Of a DNA stretch of 64,000 nt, positions 53,735-63,868 are shown in pieces. The number at the start of each line of letters is the position of its first letter. Position 1 is the stretch's first letter. The position numbers were made by a program, and so were the translations under genes. The notes under the pieces were generated by a model. The model saw only the letters and a program-made list of their open reading frames with translations, made no database searches and was not told where the DNA came from. The stretch spans positions 310,001 through 374,000 of the forward strand of contig NZ_VMNK01000015.1 in the NCBI RefSeq assembly GCF_007625155.1. The letters run 5' to 3'. The DNA comes from Denitromonas halophila (lineage in GTDB: Bacteria; Pseudomonadota; Gammaproteobacteria; Burkholderiales; Rhodocyclaceae).

Positions 53735-55792
53735 ATGACGAAGTCGACGAATTCCGATCGCCTATTGACCTTTGACGGCAGTCCGTTCCGGCTGCACCAG
53801 CCGTTTGAGCCGGCGGGCGACCAGCCTAACGCCATCGAGCAACTGACGATGGGCGTTCAGGACGGTTTGATGTACCAGACGCTGTTGGGCGTGACAGGTT
53901 CGGGCAAGACTTTCACCATGGCCAACGTGATCGCCCGCTGTGGCCGACCGGCCCTGGTGCTTGCGCACAACAAGACCTTGGCGGCGCAGTTGTATTCGGA
54001 GTTCAAGGAGTTCTTTCCCGAAAACGCGGTGGAGTATTTCGTGTCGTACTACGACTACTACCAGCCCGAGGCCTACGTGCCGTCGCGGGATCTGTTCATT
54101 GAGAAAGACTCCAGCATCAACGAGCACATCGAGCAGATGCGCCTGAGCGCCACCAAGAGCCTGATGGAGCGTCGCGATGTGGTGATCGTGGCCACGGTGT
54201 CATGCATTTACGGTATTGGTGACCCGGTTGATTATCACAGCATGGTGCTGCACCTGCGCGAAGGCGAGCGCATGGCGCATCGTGATCTGCTCCAGCGTCT
54301 GGTGAGCATGCAGTACGCGCGGGCCGACATCGACTTCCGGCGGGGCACGTTCCGGGTGCGTGGCGATGTGATCGATATCTTTCCGGCCGAAAACGCCGAA
54401 CTTGCGGTACGGGTGGAGATGTTTGACGAGGAGATCGAACATCTCACGCTGTTCGACCCTCTCACAGGCCATCTCAAGCACAAATTGGTGCGCTTTACGG
54501 TGTATCCCTCAAGTCACTACGTTACGCCGCGTGCGACCGTTCTGAAGGCCATGGAAGGCATCAAGACCGAGCTACGCGATCGGATCGAATTTTTTCAGCA
54601 CGGCGCCAAGCTGGTTGAAGCGCAGCGGATCGAGCAGCGCACCCGCTTTGACCTCGAAATGCTCAACGAGCTGGGGTTCTGCAAGGGCATCGAGAACTAC
54701 TCCCGCCACATGTCGGGTCGCGCGCCCGGCGAGCCGCCGCCGACCCTGATCGACTATCTGCCGCCGGACGGGTTGCTGTTCGTCGATGAGTCCCATGTGA
54801 GCATTCCGCAAGTCGGCGCCATGTACAAGGGCGACCGGTCGCGCAAAGAGAATCTGGTCGGCTACGGCTTCCGGCTGCCCTCGGCCATGGACAATCGCCC
54901 GCTCAAGTTTGAAGAGTTCGAGGGGATGATGCCGCAGACGCTGTTCGTGTCGGCGACACCTGGAAAATACGAAGCCGAACATCAGGCTCAGGTCATCGAG
55001 CAAGTGGTGCGCCCCACCGGGCTGGTCGACCCGATCATCGAGGTGCGTCCGGCGGTCACCCAGGTTGATGATTTGCTCAGTGAAATCAAGCGGCGAACCG
55101 ACAAAACCGAGCGGGTGCTGGTCACCACGCTCACCAAACGCATGTCCGAAGACCTGACCGACTACATGCTCGAGAACGGTATCCGGGTACGCTATCTGCA
55201 CTCGGATATCGAGACCGTCGAGCGGGTCGAGATCATCCGGGATTTGCGGCTCGGCGTGTTTGATGTGCTGATCGGCATCAATCTGCTGCGCGAAGGTCTC
55301 GATATTCCCGAAGTGTCACTGGTGGCCATTCTGGACGCCGATAAAGAGGGCTTCCTGCGATCCGAGCGCGCACTGATCCAGACGATTGGCCGTGCAGCGC
55401 GTCATGTGCACGGCACCGCGATTCTCTATGCAGATGTGATTACCGAGTCCATGCGCCGGGCAATGGCCGAAACCGAGAGACGTCGAGAAAAACAGACCGC
55501 CTACAATCTTGAGCACGGCATTACGCCGGCCTCGGTGGTGAAGCGCATCAAGGACATCATCGACGGCGTCTATGCGCCGCAGGATGATGTGTCAAAAGCG
55601 ACCGGCAAGGCGGCGCCGGTTGACTATTCGGCCATGGACGAAAAAGCCTTGGCACGCGCCATTCGGCAGCTTGAAAAACAGATGCAGACCCATGCGCGCA
55701 ATCTGGAGTTCGAAGAGGCCGCCAAGTTGCGCGATGAGCTGTTCCGCCTGCGCAGTCAGGCCTTTGGCGCTGATCGACACGATGAAATCTGA
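53735..55792 (+). CDS. uvrB: Excinuclease ABC subunit B
   Basis: DNA damage-loading helicase-like subunit of nucleotide excision repair; 685 residues from ATG 53735. Walker A is GVTGSGKT at about 52-59. The beta-hairpin region [15 protein letters not shown] follows. Helicase motifs [27 protein letters not shown] and [19 protein letters not shown] are conserved. The UvrC-binding UVR motif is at the C-terminus ([12 protein letters not shown]). The open frame reaches back to 53681, but the earlier start overlaps the promoter area of the aminotransferase. No LexA-type box was found upstream. Confidence 0.96.
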   Translation: MTKSTNSDRLLTFDGSPFRLHQPFEPAGDQPNAIEQLTMGVQDGLMYQTLLGVTGSGKTFTMANVIARCGRPALVLAHNKTLAAQLYSEFKEFFPENAVEYFVSYYDYYQPEAYVPSRDLFIEKDSSINEHIEQMRLSATKSLMERRDVVIVATVSCIYGIGDPVDYHSMVLHLREGERMAHRDLLQRLVSMQYARADIDFRRGTFRVRGDVIDIFPAENAELAVRVEMFDEEIEHLTLFDPLTGHLKHKLVRFTVYPSSHYVTPRATVLKAMEGIKTELRDRIEFFQHGAKLVEAQRIEQRTRFDLEMLNELGFCKGIENYSRHMSGRAPGEPPPTLIDYLPPDGLLFVDESHVSIPQVGAMYKGDRSRKENLVGYGFRLPSAMDNRPLKFEEFEGMMPQTLFVSATPGKYEAEHQAQVIEQVVRPTGLVDPIIEVRPAVTQVDDLLSEIKRRTDKTERVLVTTLTKRMSEDLTDYMLENGIRVRYLHSDIETVERVEIIRDLRLGVFDVLIGINLLREGLDIPEVSLVAILDADKEGFLRSERALIQTIGRAARHVHGTAILYADVITESMRRAMAETERRREKQTAYNLEHGITPASVVKRIKDIIDGVYAPQDDVSKATGKAAPVDYSAMDEKALARAIRQLEKQMQTHARNLEFEEAAKLRDELFRLRSQAFGADRHDEI

Positions 55793-55811
55793 GGAGGCGA
55801 GGGCGACATTG

Positions 55812-56282
55812 GTGAAACGAATCTTGTTTGTCTGCACGGGCAATATCTGTCGATCGCCAACGGCAGAAGCCGTGGCACGTCACTGGTTGAAAATGGTCGG
55901 GCTCGATGGCGTGGTGAGTGTTGACTCCGCCGGCACACAGGGCGCCCATGCCGGTGAGCCGCCAGACCCGCGCAGCCAACGCACGGCGGCCATTCGTGGC
56001 TACGATCTGTCGCGGCTGCGGGCGCGCAAGCTGACCGAAGATGATTTTGCACGCTTCGATCTTTTGCTCGCGATGGATGCCGGACATCTGGCGGTCATGC
56101 AGCGCAAGTGCCCCCCCGAGTATCTGTCCAAAGTCCGGTTGTTTCTGAGCCTCGCCCCTGATTGTGGCCGGCTTGAGGTGCCCGACCCGTACTACGGTGC
56201 AGGGCGCGGGTTTGATGAGGTGCTCGATCTGTGCGAGACCGGCGTGCAGGGCCTGGTCGATATGCTCCGGGACATCCACTGA
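55812..56282 (+). CDS. Low-molecular-weight protein tyrosine phosphatase
   Basis: Phosphatase of 156 residues, usual length. The P-loop is CTGNICRS at about 7-14 with the nucleophile Cys and Arg. The general acid is in the motif PDPYYG near the C-terminus. GTG 55812 is preferred because GAGGG lies 8 bases upstream and gives the family start (MKRILFVCTGN). ATG 55782 overlapping uvrB would add ten residues. No tyrosine kinase or capsule genes are nearby, so its target is unknown. Confidence 0.9.
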   Translation: MKRILFVCTGNICRSPTAEAVARHWLKMVGLDGVVSVDSAGTQGAHAGEPPDPRSQRTAAIRGYDLSRLRARKLTEDDFARFDLLLAMDAGHLAVMQRKCPPEYLSKVRLFLSLAPDCGRLEVPDPYYGAGRGFDEVLDLCETGVQGLVDMLRDIH

Positions 56283-56306
56283 CGTTCCTCGCCTGACGGC
56301 GCAATG

Positions 56307-56342
56307 AAAAAAGGCTCAGCCATGGTGCGCTGAGCCTTTTTT
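56307..56342. terminator. Bidirectional terminator between the phosphatase gene and rne
   Basis: A perfect 14-bp stem (56307-56320 with 56329-56342, loop of 8) has six A on one side and six T on the other. It serves both the phosphatase gene and the convergent rne gene. Confidence 0.92.
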
Positions 56343-56371
56343 CTGGCCATTAGGCCGAACGGCGGAAAACC

Positions 56372-59300
56372 TTACTTCTGTGTTTCAACCTGCTGAAGCT
56401 CGCCTGCTTGCGGCATGGCCACCGGTGCCGGGCGCGGACGGCCCAAGGGCGTTGCCGGCGTCGTCACGGGTTGCGCCGTGGCTGCGTCCGGGCGTGTTTC
56501 GATCATGGTCAGGCCACTCTTGGCCAGATCGATCGGTGCGACCGCTGGTGCGGGGACCGGCTTCTCAGCGACCGGAGCGACCGGGGCGGGTGCCTCTTGC
56601 ATCGGCTCAGCGGACACCGTGAGTTCTGCTTCTGGTGTTGCCGATTCGACTGCCGCGGCTTCTTCGACCGGTTCCGGCTCGGCTGCCGTCGGCGCTTGCG
56701 ACACCTCGGGCGGAGTCACCTCGGCCGCGGGTGCAGCCATCTCCGTCGTTGCCGCCACCGGGGTGGTTTCAACGACTTCCGGCATTTCGAGCGACATCTG
56801 TGCCGTGGCGGGCTTGCTTGCAGCGGGCTCAGCAGTGACTGGCACCGCTTCAGCCGCAGGCGTGGCTTCCGCAGTGACCGGCGCAATGTCGGCCGCAGGG
56901 GCTTCGGCTGCAGCGGCGACTTCGGCGTGCGCTACCTCGGTGGTGTCAGCGACCGGTTCAGCGGTCTCTGAGGTCGCTTCGGTGGTGCTGTTGTCGTCTG
57001 CCGAGGCGTCGCCAGTGGCTTCGCCAGTGGCTTCGCCAGTGGCTTCGCCATTTTCGTTGCGGTTCTGACGCGAACGACGACGACGACGGCTGCGGCTGCG
57101 GCCCTCGGACGCTTCGTCGGAGGTGCCTGTATCGGCAGGCGCGGCGTTGGCGTCGTCTTCAGTCGCGTCGGATGCGACCGTCGCATCGGCGGTGGCCGCA
57201 GAGTCGTCTTGCGACTCGTCAGTCGTGTTGCTGTCCGCTGTGTCGTTCTGGCGACCACGACCGCGGCGGCTGCGGCGGCGGCGGTTGCCTGTGGACTCTT
57301 CGGTTTGTGTTGCCGCAACGGCCACGGCGCCGGCGGTGAGCGCATCGGCTTCAGCCGTTGCTTTGCCCGCTTCGTCGTTTGCCTGAACATCGACTTGCGC
57401 TTCGTCGTTGCGATTGCCACCGCGACGATTCCGCCCGCGACGGTTGTTGCCGCGTGCCTCGTCGTTGTCGGCGCGGCTCTCACGCGGCTGGCGGCCCTCG
57501 GCTTGAGCCTCGTTGCGGCCGCCTTCCTTTCGATCGCCACGGTCGTTGCGGTCATTGCGTTCACCACGACGGCCGCGCCCACGGCGGTTGTCGCCTCGGG
57601 AGGACTCATCGCGTGACGACTCGCTGCGCTTGCGGCGCGGGGCTTCAGCGGCGGGCGTTTCGACCGCCGGTGCCTCGGAGCTGAACAGACGCTTCACCCA
57701 GCCGAAGAATCCGCCCGATGTTGCCGGCACTGCAGCGACGGCAGGCGCGTCCTCTTTGGGCGCAACCACTGGTGCGGGCTGTGCCGGCGAGATGCCGCGA
57801 ACGGCTGCTTCGGCACGCGCGGGCTTTTTGCTGTCTTCGATGGCGGCATCGGCGTAATTCACCTCGGCCGGCATCTGCACCATCTGGTAGCTCGGTAGGG
57901 CGGCTTCGTCCTGGTTGAGCTGGTCGTGGCGCAGGCGGACGATTTCGTGTTGCGGGGTTTCGAGGTGGCGGTTCGGCACAATCAGCAGATTGACCTTGTG
58001 GCGCAGCTCGATGTGGGCGATGTCGACCCGCTTCTCGTTGAGCAGGAAGGTGGCGACATCGACCGGCACCTGAACGTGCACAGCGCCGGTGTTTTCCTTC
58101 ATCGCCTCTTCTTCGAGAATGCGGACGATGTGCAGCGCCGACGACTCGGTGCTGCGGATGTGGCCGGTGCCGCTGCAACGCGGGCAGGGGATGTAGCTGG
58201 TTTCGGCCAGGGCCGGACGCAGGCGCTGACGCGACAGCTCGAGCAGGCCGAAGCGACTGATCTTGCCGGTCTGGACGCGGGCGCGGTCATGGCGCAACGC
58301 ATCGCGCAGGCGGTTTTCGACTTCGCGCTGGTTCTTGCTCGACTCCATGTCGATGAAGTCGATGACAATCAGACCACCGAGGTCGCGCAGACGCAACTGG
58401 CGGGCCACTTCGTCGGCCGCTTCCAGGTTGGTGCGCAGGGCGGTCTCTTCGATGTCGGCGCCCTTGGTGGCACGACCGGAGTTCACGTCGACCGACACCA
58501 GGGCTTCAGTGTGATCGATGACCACGGCGCCGCCGGAGGGCAGGGTGACCTGACGACCATAGGCCGATTCGATCTGGTGCTCGATCTGGAAACGCGAGAA
58601 CAGCGGCACGTCATCGTTGTAGCGCTTCACGCGATTGACGTTCTGCGGCATGACGTGGGCCATGAACTGGCGCGCCTGCTCGTAGACGTCGTCGGTGTCG
58701 ATCAGGATCTCGCCGATATCGGGCTGGAAATAATCGCGAATGGCGCGGATGACCAGACTGCCTTCCTGATAGATCAGGAAGGCGCCCGCCTGCGCGTGGG
58801 CCGCGCCATCAATGGCACTCCACAATTGCAGGAGGTAGTTGAGGTCCCACTGGAGCTCTTCGGCGCTGCGGCCGATCGCTGCGGTGCGCGCGATCAGACT
58901 CATGCCGGCAGGCACTTCCAGAGCGTCCATGACTTCACGCAGTTCTGCGCGCTCGTCACCCTCGACGCGGCGCGATACGCCACCGCCACGCGGGTTGTTG
59001 GGCATCAGGACCAGATAACGACCGGCCAGAGAAATGTAGGTGGTCAGGGCTGCGCCCTTGTTGCCACGCTCATCTTTCTCGACCTGAACGATCAGTTCCT
59101 GACCTTCCTTGAGGACGTCCTGCGGGCGCACGCGCCCCTGCCCGTCGCCACCGGCGCCCAGGTAGTTGCGGCCAATTTCCTTGAACGGAAGAAAGCCGTG
59201 GCGGTCTGCCCCGTAATCAACAAAAGCGGCTTCCAGGCTGGGTTCAACCCGGGTAATGACTGCCTTGTAAATGTTGCTCTTGCGTTGTTCTTTTGCGGCC

Positions 59301-59392
59301 GATTCGATATCGAGGTCGATCAGTTTCTGACCATCAACGATCGCGACGCGTAGTTCTTCGGCTTGCGTCGCATTGAAAAGCATGCGTTTCAT
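56372..59392 (-). CDS. rne: Ribonuclease E
   Basis: Main endoribonuclease for mRNA decay and rRNA/tRNA processing; 1006 residues. The N-terminal start [22 protein letters not shown] matches RNase E. An S1 domain ([21 protein letters not shown]) is at about 37-125. The catalytic DNase I-like part has [18 protein letters not shown] with the first metal Asp. The Zn-link is CPRCSGTGH. From about 530 on, the C-terminal half is low complexity: Arg/Asp/Glu/Asn-rich, then Ala/Glu/Thr/Pro-rich, as expected for the degradosome scaffold. The start is ATG 59392; the upstream ATG 59419 lacks support. Confidence 0.96.
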   Translation of the reverse strand: MKRMLFNATQAEELRVAIVDGQKLIDLDIESAAKEQRKSNIYKAVITRVEPSLEAAFVDYGADRHGFLPFKEIGRNYLGAGGDGQGRVRPQDVLKEGQELIVQVEKDERGNKGAALTTYISLAGRYLVLMPNNPRGGGVSRRVEGDERAELREVMDALEVPAGMSLIARTAAIGRSAEELQWDLNYLLQLWSAIDGAAHAQAGAFLIYQEGSLVIRAIRDYFQPDIGEILIDTDDVYEQARQFMAHVMPQNVNRVKRYNDDVPLFSRFQIEHQIESAYGRQVTLPSGGAVVIDHTEALVSVDVNSGRATKGADIEETALRTNLEAADEVARQLRLRDLGGLIVIDFIDMESSKNQREVENRLRDALRHDRARVQTGKISRFGLLELSRQRLRPALAETSYIPCPRCSGTGHIRSTESSALHIVRILEEEAMKENTGAVHVQVPVDVATFLLNEKRVDIAHIELRHKVNLLIVPNRHLETPQHEIVRLRHDQLNQDEAALPSYQMVQMPAEVNYADAAIEDSKKPARAEAAVRGISPAQPAPVVAPKEDAPAVAAVPATSGGFFGWVKRLFSSEAPAVETPAAEAPRRKRSESSRDESSRGDNRRGRGRRGERNDRNDRGDRKEGGRNEAQAEGRQPRESRADNDEARGNNRRGRNRRGGNRNDEAQVDVQANDEAGKATAEADALTAGAVAVAATQTEESTGNRRRRSRRGRGRQNDTADSNTTDESQDDSAATADATVASDATEDDANAAPADTGTSDEASEGRSRSRRRRRSRQNRNENGEATGEATGEATGDASADDNSTTEATSETAEPVADTTEVAHAEVAAAAEAPAADIAPVTAEATPAAEAVPVTAEPAASKPATAQMSLEMPEVVETTPVAATTEMAAPAAEVTPPEVSQAPTAAEPEPVEEAAAVESATPEAELTVSAEPMQEAPAPVAPVAEKPVPAPAVAPIDLAKSGLTMIETRPDAATAQPVTTPATPLGRPRPAPVAMPQAGELQQVETQK
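57011..57050 (-). repeat. 12-bp tandem repeat within rne
   Basis: The unit GCCAGTGGCTTC occurs three times in a row plus a partial copy. On the minus strand it encodes repeated Gly-Glu-Ala-Thr in the disordered C-terminal region of RNase E. Unit length is a multiple of three, so copy-number change would keep the frame. Confidence 0.85.
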
Positions 59393-59775
59393 GGGTTCGT
59401 TCTCCCGCGTGTTCCACACGGGCAGGACGAGCGGCGCGCACCATCGTGCGAGACGGAGTCTTGCGAGTTATCTTTTTAGGAAAACGGCTCTCATCCGGTA
59501 AGTTCTAGCTGTCGAAGGTGGGCTGGTCGATTCTCATGTTTCCCGCCCTAAGGGCCGGAACTTCTGATCCTGCGTGTGGGTGACGCGTATAAGCAAGAAG
59601 ACAAATCAGGGTTTGCTTGCGTTACCATCGCAGCCTTTCAGGGCTGCGAGCGGAAACTGCTGACTGGCCGGGAACCACAAAAAACGGGTTCTTGTTGCCG
59701 TCGCGAGCATTGGCAATTCCGCACAAGGTCGCATGGCGCCGGACCAAACCGGTCAGAGCGCAAGTATATGGCAGG
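59393..59775. other. 383-base gap between rne and rluC (divergent promoters)
   Basis: No convincing coding sequence is seen. It must hold the promoter and long 5' leader of rne (minus) and the promoter of rluC (plus), a conserved divergent arrangement in proteobacteria. A GGAGAACG site lies about 9 bases before the rne ATG. Several TATA-like hexamers are present near 59587-59592, but no -35/-10 pair is good enough to call. The rne leader is the site of RNase E autoregulation in E. coli; whether that holds here is inference. Confidence 0.5.
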
Positions 59776-60747
59776 ATGATGGCGCAAAGCAAAAAGCTTG
59801 AAGTTCGACATGAACAGATCGACGCGGAGTCGGAAGGTCAGCGCATCGATAACTATCTGATGCGCGTCCTCAAAGGCGTTCCGAAGAGTCACATCTATCG
59901 TCTTTTGCGCAGTGGTCAGGTGCGCGTCAATGGCCGACGGGCCAGTCAGACTTATAAGCTCCAGGTCGAAGACGTGGTGCGAATACCTCCGGTGCAAGTG
60001 AGCACGGCGAGCGAACACCGGGTGGTACCGGTCGGCAATGCGCTGCCGGTGATCTACGAAGATGATGCGCTGCTGGTCCTCGACAAACCGGCGGGGCAGG
60101 CGGTGCATGGTGGTAGCGGGGTGAGCTTTGGTGTAATTGAGCAGTTGCGCAAGCAGCGCCCCGACGCGCGACTGCTTGAACTGGCGCATCGCCTGGATCG
60201 CGAAACCTCCGGGCTGCTCATCGTGGCCAAGAAACGCACCGCATTGGCCGCCTTGCATGAGTTGATGCGCAATGGTGGGATCGAGAAGCACTACATCACG
60301 GTGGTCAGTGGTCGTTGGATGAACCCGCGCGAGCATATTCGTGCGCCGCTCTATAAATATTTGACCGCTGATGGCGAGCGACGCGTGCGGGTGCAGGCCG
60401 ATGGCAAGGTGGCGCACAGTATCGTCACCTTGCGGCGACGCTGGAAAACGATGAGTGAGCTGGGCGTGGAACTCAAGACTGGGCGCACTCACCAGATCCG
60501 TGTGCATCTGACGAATCACGGCTTTCCGCTGGTGGGCGACGACAAGTACGGCGATTTCGCCCTGAACAAGCGTCTGGCGAAAGAATCTGGGCTTGCGCGG
60601 ATGTTTCTCCATGCGGCGCGCTTGCAGTTTGTTCATCCATTGACCGGCAAGGAGATACGGGTCGAAGCGCCCTTGCCGCCGGAATTGCAGGCGTTTCTGA
60701 ATCAACTGGATGCGAACGAGGTGAGAGATGCCGGCGAAGCGGTATGA
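59776..60747 (+). CDS. rluC: 23S rRNA pseudouridine synthase RluC-type
   Basis: Pseudouridine synthase of 323 residues. An S4 RNA-binding domain is at about 22-75 (RIDNYLMRVLKGVPKSHIYRLLRSGQVRVN). The catalytic Asp141 lies in HRLDRETSGLL. The rest has KTGRTHQIRVHL and PLVGDDKYG. In the family RluC modifies U955, U2504 and U2580 of 23S rRNA. ATG 59776 or the next ATG at 59779 may be used. Divergence from rne is the usual arrangement. Its last 20 bases overlap the next gene. Confidence 0.93.
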   Translation: MMAQSKKLEVRHEQIDAESEGQRIDNYLMRVLKGVPKSHIYRLLRSGQVRVNGRRASQTYKLQVEDVVRIPPVQVSTASEHRVVPVGNALPVIYEDDALLVLDKPAGQAVHGGSGVSFGVIEQLRKQRPDARLLELAHRLDRETSGLLIVAKKRTALAALHELMRNGGIEKHYITVVSGRWMNPREHIRAPLYKYLTADGERRVRVQADGKVAHSIVTLRRRWKTMSELGVELKTGRTHQIRVHLTNHGFPLVGDDKYGDFALNKRLAKESGLARMFLHAARLQFVHPLTGKEIRVEAPLPPELQAFLNQLDANEVRDAGEAV

Positions 60748-61387
60748 GTTGATCGTGTTTGATTGGGACGGCACCTTGCTGGATTCGGCGGGCGCCATCG
60801 TGCGGGCCATCCAGGCGGCGAGCGGCGATCTTGGGCTGCCGGTTCCCGAGGACGCCCGCGCGCGTCATGTGATCGGTCTCGGGTTGGACGATGCCTTGCA
60901 CTATGCGGTGCCAGAGCTGACAAAAAATCGTTACCCCGAAATGGTGGCGCGCTACCGGCACCACTATTTGTCGCGTGACCAGGAGCTGGTTCTGTTCGAT
61001 GGCGTTGCATCGACCATTGCGTACCTGGCGGAACAGGGCTGGCTGCTGGCGGTGGCGACCGGCAAGAGCCGTGTCGGGCTGGATCGCGCCCTGGTGCATA
61101 GCGGCCTTGGTGCGTATTTTCACGCGACACGCTGTGCGGACGAGTGCTTTTCGAAGCCGCATCCGGCGATGCTCCAGGAGTTGATGAGCGAGTTGTCGGT
61201 TGCGCCTGAACAGACCTTGATGATCGGCGATACCACGCATGATCTGCAGATGGCGCAGAACGCTGGCGTCGATGGACTGGCCGTCAGTTTTGGCGCGCAT
61301 GATGTCGATGCGCTTGCATCGGTGCCGTCAGTGGCCTTGTTGGCGACGCCTGCGGAACTGGATCAGTGGCTGCGCCAGAACGCCTGA
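60728..61387 (+). CDS. HAD hydrolase, Gph/phosphoglycolate phosphatase-like
   Basis: Haloacid dehalogenase-family phosphatase of 219 residues. The nucleophile motif VFDWDGTLLDS has D12 and D14. Motif II Thr is in LAVATGKSR, and motif IV is MIGDTTHDLQMA. A cap is at about 20-90. GAGGTGAG precedes the ATG inside the end of rluC. The rluC-HAD pair is common in betaproteobacteria. Substrate is not certain. Confidence 0.9.
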   Translation: MPAKRYELIVFDWDGTLLDSAGAIVRAIQAASGDLGLPVPEDARARHVIGLGLDDALHYAVPELTKNRYPEMVARYRHHYLSRDQELVLFDGVASTIAYLAEQGWLLAVATGKSRVGLDRALVHSGLGAYFHATRCADECFSKPHPAMLQELMSELSVAPEQTLMIGDTTHDLQMAQNAGVDGLAVSFGAHDVDALASVPSVALLATPAELDQWLRQNA

Positions 61388-61719
61388 TCTGTGCGTCGGA
61401 CGACCTCGCCGAGGGGGGCGACGGGGTGCGCTTCGAAGTGGATACAACGTCCGGGCGACTGCCCGCCTTCGTGGTTCGTTTCGAGGGGCAGCCGCGAGCC
61501 TTCGTGAATCAGTGCGCGCACGTGCCAGTCGAACTCGATTGGCAGGAGGGCGCCTTTTTCGATGCGGATGGCCGCTATCTTATTTGCGCCACTCACGGCG
61601 CGACCTACGACCCGGTGTCCGGCGCCTGTGTATTTGGCCCGTGTCGCGGCGCGGCGCTAAAAAAGCTCGCGGTGGTCGAGGTCGATGCTGCGGTCTGGCT
61701 GCTTGGCGCTGACGGTTAG
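61366..61719 (+). CDS. Rieske [2Fe-2S] domain protein
   Basis: Small ferredoxin-like protein of 117 residues. The Rieske ligands are C50 and H52 (CAHV) and C74 and H77 (CATH). There is no membrane segment or signal peptide, so it is a soluble electron-transfer type. The start is GTG 61366 inside the end of the HAD gene (22-base overlap). This chains rluC, the HAD phosphatase and the Rieske protein into one unit. Its redox partner is not in the window. Confidence 0.88.
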   Translation: MAAPERLICASDDLAEGGDGVRFEVDTTSGRLPAFVVRFEGQPRAFVNQCAHVPVELDWQEGAFFDADGRYLICATHGATYDPVSGACVFGPCRGAALKKLAVVEVDAAVWLLGADG

Positions 61720-61726
61720 GCGCGGG

Positions 61727-62443
61727 TCAGGCCAGCAGGAGAAATACCGTCGGGACTTTGCCCAGCTCCGGCAGCGCCTGTTTTTTCCAGTTCGCGACGC
61801 TGCGCGTTTGAATCCATTCGTCGGCTGTGGTGACGCCGCGTGCGATACATAGTCGTGTATTTGGCCGGCAGGTGGCGGCCAAGGATTCGAGCATGCGCTG
61901 GTTGCGGTAGGGGGTTTCGATAAACAGCTGGGTTTGCGATTTCTGTATTGATTCGGCCTCGAGCGACTTGATGGCCGCGGCGCGTTCGTTGTCGTGCACC
62001 GGCAGATAGCCGTGAAACGCAAACTGTTGTCCGTTCAGTCCCGAGGCCATGAGTGAAAGCAGCAGCGACGATGGGCCGACCAGCGGGACGACCTGTAGCC
62101 CCAAGTCGTGTGCAACTTCGACTAACAAGGCGCCAGGGTCCGCTACCGCCGGCACGCCGGCTTCCGACATCAGGCCGATGTGGGCGCCGTGCAGGGCAGG
62201 GGCCAGGAGCGCGCGCAGCGCCGTGGGTGTTGGCGTCTCGGGCAGGGGCTGGATATCCAACTCGCGCAACGGCATTGGGTGTTCGAGTCGCTTGAGGTCG
62301 GCGCGCGCGGTCTTGGCGTTTTCCACGACGAAGTGGCTCAATGCACGGGCGATGGCCGCGGCATCCTGCGGCAGCGTCGCTGTCCATGGGCTGTCGCCCA
62401 GGCTGGCGGGTACCAGGTAGAGTTTGCCGTGAGCGTTGCTCAT
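61727..62443 (-). CDS. SAM-dependent methyltransferase, RsmI-like (tetrapyrrole methylase fold)
   Basis: Predicted methyltransferase of 238 residues. The N-terminus (KLYLVPASLGD) differs from RsmI, but the core matches it: HIGLMSEAGVPAVADPGALLVEVAHDLGLQVVPLVGPSSLLLSLMASG, in outline, is the SAM-binding part. LFIETPYRNQRMLESL follows. It is shorter than RsmI (about 280) and lacks the C-terminal part, so it may be a paralog with another RNA or protein target. ATG 62443 overlaps the maf stop (ATGA). Confidence 0.8.
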   Translation of the reverse strand: MSNAHGKLYLVPASLGDSPWTATLPQDAAAIARALSHFVVENAKTARADLKRLEHPMPLRELDIQPLPETPTPTALRALLAPALHGAHIGLMSEAGVPAVADPGALLVEVAHDLGLQVVPLVGPSSLLLSLMASGLNGQQFAFHGYLPVHDNERAAAIKSLEAESIQKSQTQLFIETPYRNQRMLESLAATCRPNTRLCIARGVTTADEWIQTRSVANWKKQALPELGKVPTVFLLLA

Positions 62444-63015
62444 GGAATAGCGACGCCTTCGGCGCGCAGCATCCGGGTGAGCGCGATCAGGGGCAGGCCG
62501 ATCAGCGCGGTCGGGTCGTCGCAGCTCAGCGCTTCGAGCAGGCTGATGCCCAGGCCTTCGGCTTTGGCGCTGCCGGCGCAATCGAGCGGCATTTCCTTTT
62601 CAACGTAGCGGACGATTTCATCGTCGCTCAGGTCGCGGAAGTGCACCACGGTGGGGACACCTGCGACCTGGGTGTTGCCAGTGCTGCTGTTCACGAGGGC
62701 GACCGCGGTGTGGAACACCACGCGCTGTCCACGCATCTGTTGTAATTGCGCAACGGCTTTTGGCACGCTGCCGGGCTTGCCAAAACGCTGTGCGCCAAGG
62801 TGGGCGACCTGATCGCTCCCGATAATCAGGGCGTCCGGCGAACGCTCCACAAGCGCCTTGGCTTTGGCGATCGCCAGTCGCTCCGCGGTTTGATCCGGCA
62901 TCTCACCGTCAAGTGGCGCTTCATCGACATCGGGGCGCGCGACCACGAAAGGCAGGCCGAGGCGCTCCAGCAACTGGCGTCGGTATATGGAGGTGGAGGC
63001 GAGGATCAGAGGCAT
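62440..63015 (-). CDS. Maf/YceF-family nucleotide pyrophosphatase
   Basis: Nucleoside triphosphate pyrophosphatase of 191 residues. The start LILASTSIYRRQLLERLGLPF and the active-site SDQVAHLG with catalytic Asp are typical; the SIYRRQLL form favours the YceF (7-methyl-GTP) subgroup. It is divergent from yceD with 59 bases between, and its stop overlaps the methyltransferase start. A house-cleaning role is known for the family. Confidence 0.92.
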   Translation of the reverse strand: MPLILASTSIYRRQLLERLGLPFVVARPDVDEAPLDGEMPDQTAERLAIAKAKALVERSPDALIIGSDQVAHLGAQRFGKPGSVPKAVAQLQQMRGQRVVFHTAVALVNSSTGNTQVAGVPTVVHFRDLSDDEIVRYVEKEMPLDCAGSAKAEGLGISLLEALSCDDPTALIGLPLIALTRMLRAEGVAIP

Positions 63016-63074
63016 GGCGCAGAAGGCAGTTGGGCTTTGACACGGGTAATCGAAAATACTATCATGCGCCGCTT

Positions 63075-63581
63075 ATGTCGCGAGATACCTACGTGATTGA
63101 TTCGCTGGTCTTCGCGCGCGAAGGTAGGCAGAAGGCAGGGCGGGAGCCAGTAAGCGGCTTTGAACGCCTGTCCAGTCTGGTATGCGCGCCGTCGGGTGAT
63201 GTGGATTTCACCGTGACGGGTGTGCAGAACAACCAGGATGAATCCTTTCTTGAGATCGCTGCGAGCTGCACTTTGGTGCTGCGGTGCGAGCGGTGTCTTG
63301 AAGCGATGTCCTGGCCAGTCGAGGTCTCCGGTCGTTTGTTGCTTGTCCCGCAGGGTAAGCCGATGCCGGATGAAGATCTCGAGGTGGATGAATACGATCC
63401 GATTCGAGCAGATAGCGCCCTTGAGGTGCTGCCGCTGGTTGAGGAAGAGATTCTGCTCGGAATGCCCTTTGCGCCGAGGCACGAACACTGTGAAGCGCCG
63501 CTGCCTTTGGGCGGTGCTGTTAAAAAATCGCCGTTTGCCGTACTCGAAGGTTTGAATACGACAAGAGGCACTGAAAAATGA
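63075..63581 (+). CDS. yceD: YceD/DUF177 family protein (rRNA accumulation)
   Basis: Protein of 168 residues. LVLRCERCLEAM carries the conserved CxxC of the family, and the C-terminal part has the acidic DEYDPI.AD and VEEEILLGMPFAP pattern. In E. coli and plants YceD-type proteins are needed for 23S rRNA accumulation. ATG 63075 begins MSRDTYVIDSL; the longer open frame overlaps maf. It lies 21 bases before rpmF, its usual partner. Confidence 0.9.
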   Translation: MSRDTYVIDSLVFAREGRQKAGREPVSGFERLSSLVCAPSGDVDFTVTGVQNNQDESFLEIAASCTLVLRCERCLEAMSWPVEVSGRLLLVPQGKPMPDEDLEVDEYDPIRADSALEVLPLVEEEILLGMPFAPRHEHCEAPLPLGGAVKKSPFAVLEGLNTTRGTEK

Positions 63582-63602
63582 TTGCTCCAAGGAGTTTTTG
63601 CA

Positions 63603-63782
63603 ATGGCTGTTCAACAGAACAAAAAATCGCCCTCCAAGCGTGGCATGCGTCGTTCGCACGACGGCCTGACCGCGGCACCTTTGGCGGTTGAGTCGACCAC
63701 GGGTGAAGTTCACCTGCGTCACCACATCAGCCCGAACGGTTTCTACCGCGGCAAAAAAGTCATCAAGACCAAGGGCGAGTAA
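63603..63782 (+). CDS. rpmF: 50S ribosomal protein L32
   Basis: Ribosomal protein of 59 residues ([20 protein letters not shown] at the start). AAGGAG is 8 bases before the ATG. The C-terminal part ([14 protein letters not shown]) lacks the zinc-binding cysteines found in some L32 types, so this is the cysteine-free form. Order yceD-rpmF-plsX is conserved. Confidence 0.97.
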   Translation: MAVQQNKKSPSKRGMRRSHDGLTAAPLAVESTTGEVHLRHHISPNGFYRGKKVIKTKGE

Positions 63783-63798
63783 GCCTTGTCGAAGAATT

Positions 63799-63832
63799 CG
63801 GCGCGACGCGTCCTGCGTTCGCGCCGTTTTTT
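63799..63832 (+). terminator. Terminator-like hairpin between rpmF and plsX
   Basis: An 8-bp GC stem (63799-63806 with 63819-63826), extended inside by three pairs with a bulge, is followed by six T. It should end or attenuate the rpmF transcript before plsX, whose start is 37 bases downstream. Confidence 0.75.
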
Positions 63833-63868
63833 CGTCCCTATCCCCCCTGAATTACTGACCCGACGTCG

